Source: Euperipatoides rowelli (Eukaryota; Onychophora; Udeonychophora; Euonychophora; Peripatopsidae). From it: DNA of 10,841 nucleotides. The notes beneath the pieces are model-generated. The model made no database searches. It saw nothing but the letters and a program-made list of their open reading frames with translations, and had not been told where the DNA came from. The stretch lies in the NCBI GenBank assembly GCA_003024985.2, contig PXIH01S0070926.1; one strand, 5' to 3'. Positions 7,336-10,841 of the stretch are shown piece after piece. Made by a program: the position numbers and the translations under genes. The number at the start of each line of letters is the position of its first letter. Positions within the stretch are counted from its first letter, which is position 1.

Positions 7336-7436
7336 GACATGGTGGTCCAGTCGGCAACGACTGTTGAGCGCCATGCCGATGACATATGCTGGGGACACAG
7401 ATCGATCCCCTGCTAGGATGGTTGGAACATTTTTTT
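7336..7436 (+). mobile_element. tRNA-derived SINE-like unit, plus strand
   Basis: An A-box match TGGTCCAGTCGG is at 7343-7354, a slightly degenerate B box GATCGATCCC at 7400-7409, and a T7 run at 7430-7436 that would end pol III transcription. A perfect 6-bp stem CAGTCG/CGACTG closed by a GCAA tetraloop (7348-7363) occupies the D-arm position, and GGGGA/TCCCC can form the T stem. The acceptor strands do not pair, so it is not a working tRNA gene. A tRNA-derived SINE head is the best reading. Small open frames crossing it on either strand are not genes. Confidence 0.5.
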
Positions 7437-7500
7437 CTCCCTAGCTTTAACAGCTTGCTTTGGTTTTTTTTTATCAAGTATGCCGTCCTTTGCACCACAA

Positions 7501-7539
7501 NGAACCTGTTTATATAATGTTTATCTCATGCAGTAATTN
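7501..7539. other. Two unresolved bases (N at 7501 and 7539)
   Basis: Ambiguous base calls show that this assembly contains low-confidence positions, which bears on how to read the single frame break in the coding exon. Confidence 0.95.
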
Positions 7540-7559
7540 TCAATTAACCAACAAAAATA

Positions 7560-8020
7560 TACATCTCTTCTCCCTTTTTATAGGAGGTTTATTTTTGTAT
7601 AAATTAAAAAAAAAATTTAAAAGGTCCATTTGCGTAGTTGTGACATGTTCTAAATGAGGAGGGGGTGTAAAAAACGTAAAAAGTGCTATTCAGAACCAAA
7701 ATCTCTTAAGAAAACAATGTAAAAAGCATAAGTTTATTCTGGAAAACAATTTCCTTTTTATTTTTTTTATATATTTTTTTCACTAAAGTCAAAGCAGCCA
7801 AATATGCAACCAGATTTAATAAACTAAAAAAAGTATTAGTATTCAAACAGATTGTCTAAACTATTAAAAATAATAATACTACACTTACAAACAATATCTT
7901 GATTCATAAGGCCATTAACTTGTTGCAATTAGACATACTGTAAGTTATTACCTTGAATAGATGTTGATTTTTTCCGGCCGTTTTCCAACATTTTCACCAA
8001 CTCAAAAACAAAGCTTTTTT
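7560..8020. other. AT-rich intron sequence, nothing identified
   Basis: A/T-rich sequence with short homopolymers. No exon or repeat family was recognised. Confidence 0.5.
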
Positions 8021-8026
8021 GCCGTG

Positions 8027-8130
8027 GATCAGGGGGGAGGGAGGGAGGAAGCGAAGGCCCACTTTGATGGAAGGCAAAAGGCCTGGTCAGTGATTGCTGA
8101 CCTGGTCAGTCCGACTATGGGCCCACCTAT
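8027..8130. repeat. G-rich stretch with CCTGGTCAGT direct repeat
   Basis: A GGGGGGAGGGAGGGAGG purine tract at about 8032-8048 is followed by CCTGGTCAGT at 8082-8091 and again at 8101-8110 (19-bp offset). The second copy lies in the dyad CTGACC-T-GGTCAG. A GGGCCCACC word follows. The base composition contrasts with the flanks and suggests a transposon remnant, but no ends are clear. Confidence 0.4.
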
Positions 8131-8189
8131 AGCCTACAGTGTTGCTACATTCATAATAATTTATAGCCAACTGCATGTAGTTGTGTAAT

Positions 8190-9290
8190 TATACAATTCG
8201 TTTTAAGACCACTGTCACTAAAAAAAAAAAAAGAACATTAATGTTTAAGGAGGAAATTAACAAACCATTGGAAAGATTATGAGTTGCTGTGAAAGAGCCA
8301 TCTTTAAATGGGTGTGGCCAAAGGAAGTCGGATGGGGCAATTTTTTAAATATTTTTTTGGACATCACTATGTATATGTGACCACTTAAAATTTTTTTTGG
8401 AAGCTTTCTTGAGGATCACTCCTGCCTAAACTTCTCAGAAAATGGTTCTTAAAACTATTTATTAGGCTATTGGCTTGGCTAACGTATATTTCTCTAATAA
8501 AAAAGCTCAGATTTAGATTGAATTTGGGCCTAAGTAAGATGATCCTATTTTAGCGCTGAATGCACCCAATAATTTATGAATTCAGGCCTATCAGGATCCT
8601 AATTCGACATTGAATGTCTCAATAATTACATGATGTAACATACATAGCCTAAAATGTGCAGCTAAACCTTCAATGTATTATGTATAAAACCAAATGTTAT
8701 GATTTAAAGCTTTATAAGACCCTCCTAAAAAGTTAAAAAAAAAACAATGCCTGTATTCCTAGCCTACTGTAGGCTAGCCTATATTTATAAATAAATGCTT
8801 GTCTCTTAAGATAGAAGGTTTGATGATAGCTATTTTTATAGGAATACTGTAATTTCAATAACTTCATTTTATAAAACTGAAATGATGAAAAAGCTTTAAT
8901 GTGAAAAAAAAAATATTGATGCAGTTTTTATTTTAAGTTTATCATATCCTAGTGTATACAAACATTGGAATGAAGAGATTTTTAAGATTTTTTTGAGTGA
9001 ACTAAGAATTTTCTAGCTAGATCAACAAAGCTTAGTGAAACAGTTGAAGATAGCTAACCTTAACTAAACAAAGTAATCTGCAAACACAATTGTGTTTAAA
9101 AACATCCTGAAGTTATTCAATTCTAAAAGCAACATTACACCATTTAAAAAAAAATATAAGTAGGCTACAGCATTAGGTTCTAAATTCTACAACTATTAGC
9201 CGCCTAATAAGTAAAACAAGATCTAGGCTATTTAGTTTTTTTTTTTTCTATTTACTTTACTTCTAAATCATTTTATAATTAGGCTACAAG
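8190..9290. other. AT-rich intron sequence with many TAGGCTA words
   Basis: No gene or complete repeat is seen. TAGGCTA/TAGCCTA words occur at 8463, 8645, 8760, 8770, 8775, 9161, 9224 and 9280 (start positions), including a tight cluster of three overlapping or adjacent copies at 8760-8781. Confidence 0.5.
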
Positions 9291-9297
9291 AGAAACA

Positions 9298-9348
9298 GGT
9301 TCCTTAGATGTTAAACAGTGCAGCATACTGTTTAACATCTAAGGAACC
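9298..9348. repeat. Perfect 22-bp inverted repeat with 7-base loop
   Basis: The arm 9298-9319 (begins GGTTCCTTAGATG, ends AAACAGT) and the arm 9327-9348 are exact reverse complements with no mismatch. The loop is GCAGCAT (9320-9326). Pairing does not extend beyond the arms. As RNA it would be a stable 51-nt hairpin, shorter than a typical animal microRNA precursor. As DNA it could extrude a cruciform. Its exactness implies recent origin or constraint. Confidence 0.9.
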
Positions 9349-9471
9349 CAAAGCGAGTTGTTACAGCTAGGAAAAAACCGTTCCATAACTGCCCAAGCGA
9401 AAAAAATTTGCATCAAAATTTAAATAATGTAATACAGTCACACAATCATTAATTGGGTAAGTTGGTCAGCA

Positions 9472-9540
9472 GGGTTGGATTGTGCCACCGGGCAGGCGGG
9501 CATTTACTCACTGGGCCGTTAGCCCAGTGGGCCGGTGATT
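9472..9540. mobile_element. GC-rich nested hairpin, possible hAT-like terminus
   Basis: Within strongly AT-rich DNA this patch holds an inner perfect hairpin CACTGGGC-CGTTA-GCCCAGTG (9509-9529). An outer dyad CACCGG (9486-9491) / CCGGTG (9532-9537) encloses it. It begins CAGGGTTGGATT at 9472, which resembles terminal and subterminal sequences of some hAT elements with GGCCCACCGGG-type ends. No opposite terminus or target duplication is found. Confidence 0.4.
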
Positions 9541-10310
9541 TTCCCTCTAGTTTAGTTTAATGTTAACTTTTGATCGTTAGTCTAGACTGACATTTTAATC
9601 ACGCTAGTCAGTTGTCGTACTCGTACAGTAATTTTCAGAAAACACCGAGATTAGGTTGAATAGTCTATTCTTTCACTCCGTAGTCTGAACACACATTATA
9701 GGCTACTGTATTTAATTTCTAACTGGTAGGTCTACAGTGCTGTGGTTATGCAAGTGTTGTTCGTCTTATTTTAATAATAATAATAAAAAAAACAATATGA
9801 ACCTGTAAGCTGTAGCCTATAGTTTAATAGTTCATCCGGACTGTATTGTAAACTTATGATTTTTTTTAAAAGCACATTAGGCTATGTATTATCCAATATG
9901 CAATGATTAATGTAAATATTGATATGATGTGATCATTCATAAGTGCCGCGCTCAGCTTAATAAATCTATATGGCAAGATTTTTAAAACGTCCATGATGTT
10001 TTGGATTATATTATAAGCTATGAAAAATGAAATAATTTTGTTAACATTTCAGGTCATTTAAAAATTAAAATGATTATTTATTTTAAATTTTTTGTTATTA
10101 AAAAGAAAATTGTTATAGCGATTAGTGAATGACACATTAAATACAGCTCTTTCTATTTTTCTGGCCTTGTGCTAGCTAGTCGTCTAGTCGCATCATTTAC
10201 TTAACTTCTTACTTGGCATCTGAAGGTAATATTCTTCAATTTTAAATTTAGATTAATAAGCTCACAGTAAGCTCGTGAGTTTATTTAACAATAAATTTAA
10301 CAATTTTTGT
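9541..10310. other. AT-rich intron sequence, nothing identified
   Basis: It contains a short AAT microsatellite near 9771-9784 and TAGGCTA-type words at 9699, 9813 and 9878. No exon or RNA gene was recognised. Confidence 0.5.
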
Positions 10311-10509
10311 TGGGGAGGGCAAAGTTGGCTTCTGACACCCCCTCAATTCAAAGAGTGTTCTCCCAAACCAAATTTTGATAAGCTTTTTTTTTTTAAATGC
10401 CCATAACACGTATCCTATATTTTTTAACTACAAGGACCATTCTACTGCGCCCCCCAATTGTGACATCAGGTGCAATTTCCCCCTCTCGCCCCTCATAGAT
10501 CCGGCGCTG
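10310..10509 (-). mobile_element. Possible remnant of a hAT-type element, end at 10509
   Basis: On the minus strand the sequence starting at 10509 reads CAGCGCCGGATCTATGAGGG, which resembles the CAG(T/G)GGCGGATC ends of common hAT MITEs. C-rich and G-rich patches (10342-10347 and 10448-10500 C-rich, 10311-10319 G-rich) fit subterminal sequence. No partner end or 8-bp duplication is visible. The left limit given is only the edge of the C/G-rich segment. Confidence 0.3.
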
Positions 10510-10749
10510 CCCCCAGACATCCTACATAGAAAAGTATATTTTTGGGTGACATGTCTGAAATTTGTTGACAATCCGACACTGTTGGTCAGTGTGGAAAGCT
10601 GATGTCACAGAATTTAGTAAGTAGGCCTACTTTATTTATTATTTGGTGGAAAAATTAATTTTATGGTGATTTATCTGCCCACAGTCAATTGTCACCAGAA
10701 AATGATTTTTATGTGATTTAAAATAGGCTATGTTGGTTGACCTAAATTT

Positions 10750-10778
10750 CAGTTTTTTTTTTTTAAAAAAAAAAACTG
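10750..10778. repeat. CAG-T12-A11-CTG palindrome
   Basis: A T run of 12 passes directly into an A run of 11, bracketed by CAG and CTG, making a 29-bp near-perfect palindrome. It is low-complexity sequence with no inferred function. Confidence 0.8.
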
Positions 10779-10841
10779 TCATATTTACACTTTTTTTTTA
10801 CTTTATTAAAGAATTTTTAAGCTCCCTAGATCCCAAATAAT

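Larger units (their letters stand above)
4920..10841 (+). other. Large intron (5' end in window, 3' end outside)
   Basis: The intron starts with GTAAGA directly after the phase-0 codon AAG. In the following 5.9 kb I find no open frame with plausible protein composition between good acceptor and donor sites. The few frames over 60 codons fall inside transposon or low-complexity sequence. The region is AT-rich, dense in TAGGCTA-type words, and contains the repeats listed separately. It could also include the 3' end of an intron-retained transcript or reach into another gene, but no terminal exon is visible. Confidence 0.6.

Noticed and set aside
7961-8188. 75-codon open frame
   Set aside because: It crosses a G-rich simple tract and a direct repeat, has no recognisable protein features and no convincing splice sites.
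7272-10581. CAGTGTCGGA at 7272-7281 and its inverted copy at 10572-10581 as ends of one 3.3-kb hAT element
   Set aside because: Identity stops after ten bases and the flanking 8-mers (GGCCCACC and TTGGTCAG) are not a duplication. They may be separate remnants.
10375-10602. 75-codon open frame
   Set aside because: It starts in a T run and runs through C-rich sequence that looks like a transposon remnant.
1-10841. CRISPR arrays, bacterial operons or viral genes
   Set aside because: There are no regularly spaced repeats, no ribosome-binding-site gene clusters and no viral-like coding frames. Splice signals and composition are those of animal nuclear DNA.

Overview
The window looks like one end of a metazoan nuclear gene, most likely from an invertebrate. 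It is strongly AT-rich, with long homopolymer runs, clear GT-AG splice signals, one very large coding exon, a multi-kilobase intron and small DNA-transposon and SINE-like insertions. Nothing supports a bacterial, viral or organellar origin. I cannot name the species from the sequence.

Layout. Positions 1-570 hold AT-rich upstream DNA with a GTT-rich simple repeat and two adjacent short dyads in a small CpG-containing patch; this is the probable promoter side. A probable leader exon ends at a strong GTAAGT donor (exon end 613). A 388-bp intron follows and closes at a pyrimidine-rich TTTTTAG acceptor (exon 2 begins at 1002). Exon 2 (1002-4919) has a 224-nt leader with several upstream ATGs and then about 3.7 kb of coding sequence from a good-context ATG at 1226 to an AAG|GTAAGA donor at 4919/4920. 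The protein is a long Ser/Lys/Asn-rich, apparently disordered polypeptide that I do not recognise. It has two SH3-type PxxPxK motifs, 14-3-3-like RSxSxP motifs and a more ordered-looking block with its only tryptophan near the 3' end. The coding frame breaks once: frame 2 ends at TAA 3344-3346 and the same kind of protein continues in frame 3. This is a one-base error or allele, or less likely a +1 recoding site.

Positions 4920-10841 (5.9 kb) contain no supportable exon and read as a large intron whose end is outside the window. The intron carries a complete 306-bp hAT-type MITE with a perfect 8-bp target-site duplication, other possible hAT-like termini, two tRNA-derived SINE-like pieces (one per strand), a nearly perfect 66-bp-arm inverted repeat, a perfect 22-bp hairpin, a GC-rich nested hairpin and an extreme A/T homopolymer cluster. 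It also has about 23 copies of TAGGCTA/TAGCCTA/TAGGCCTA, which are absent from the coding exon.

The window therefore holds one gene, its leader with potential upstream-ORF control, and a repeat-rich intron. Observations most worth a second look are the single frame break in an otherwise open 1,231-codon exon, the two foldback structures in the intron, and the strong intron-only enrichment of the TAGGCTA word.
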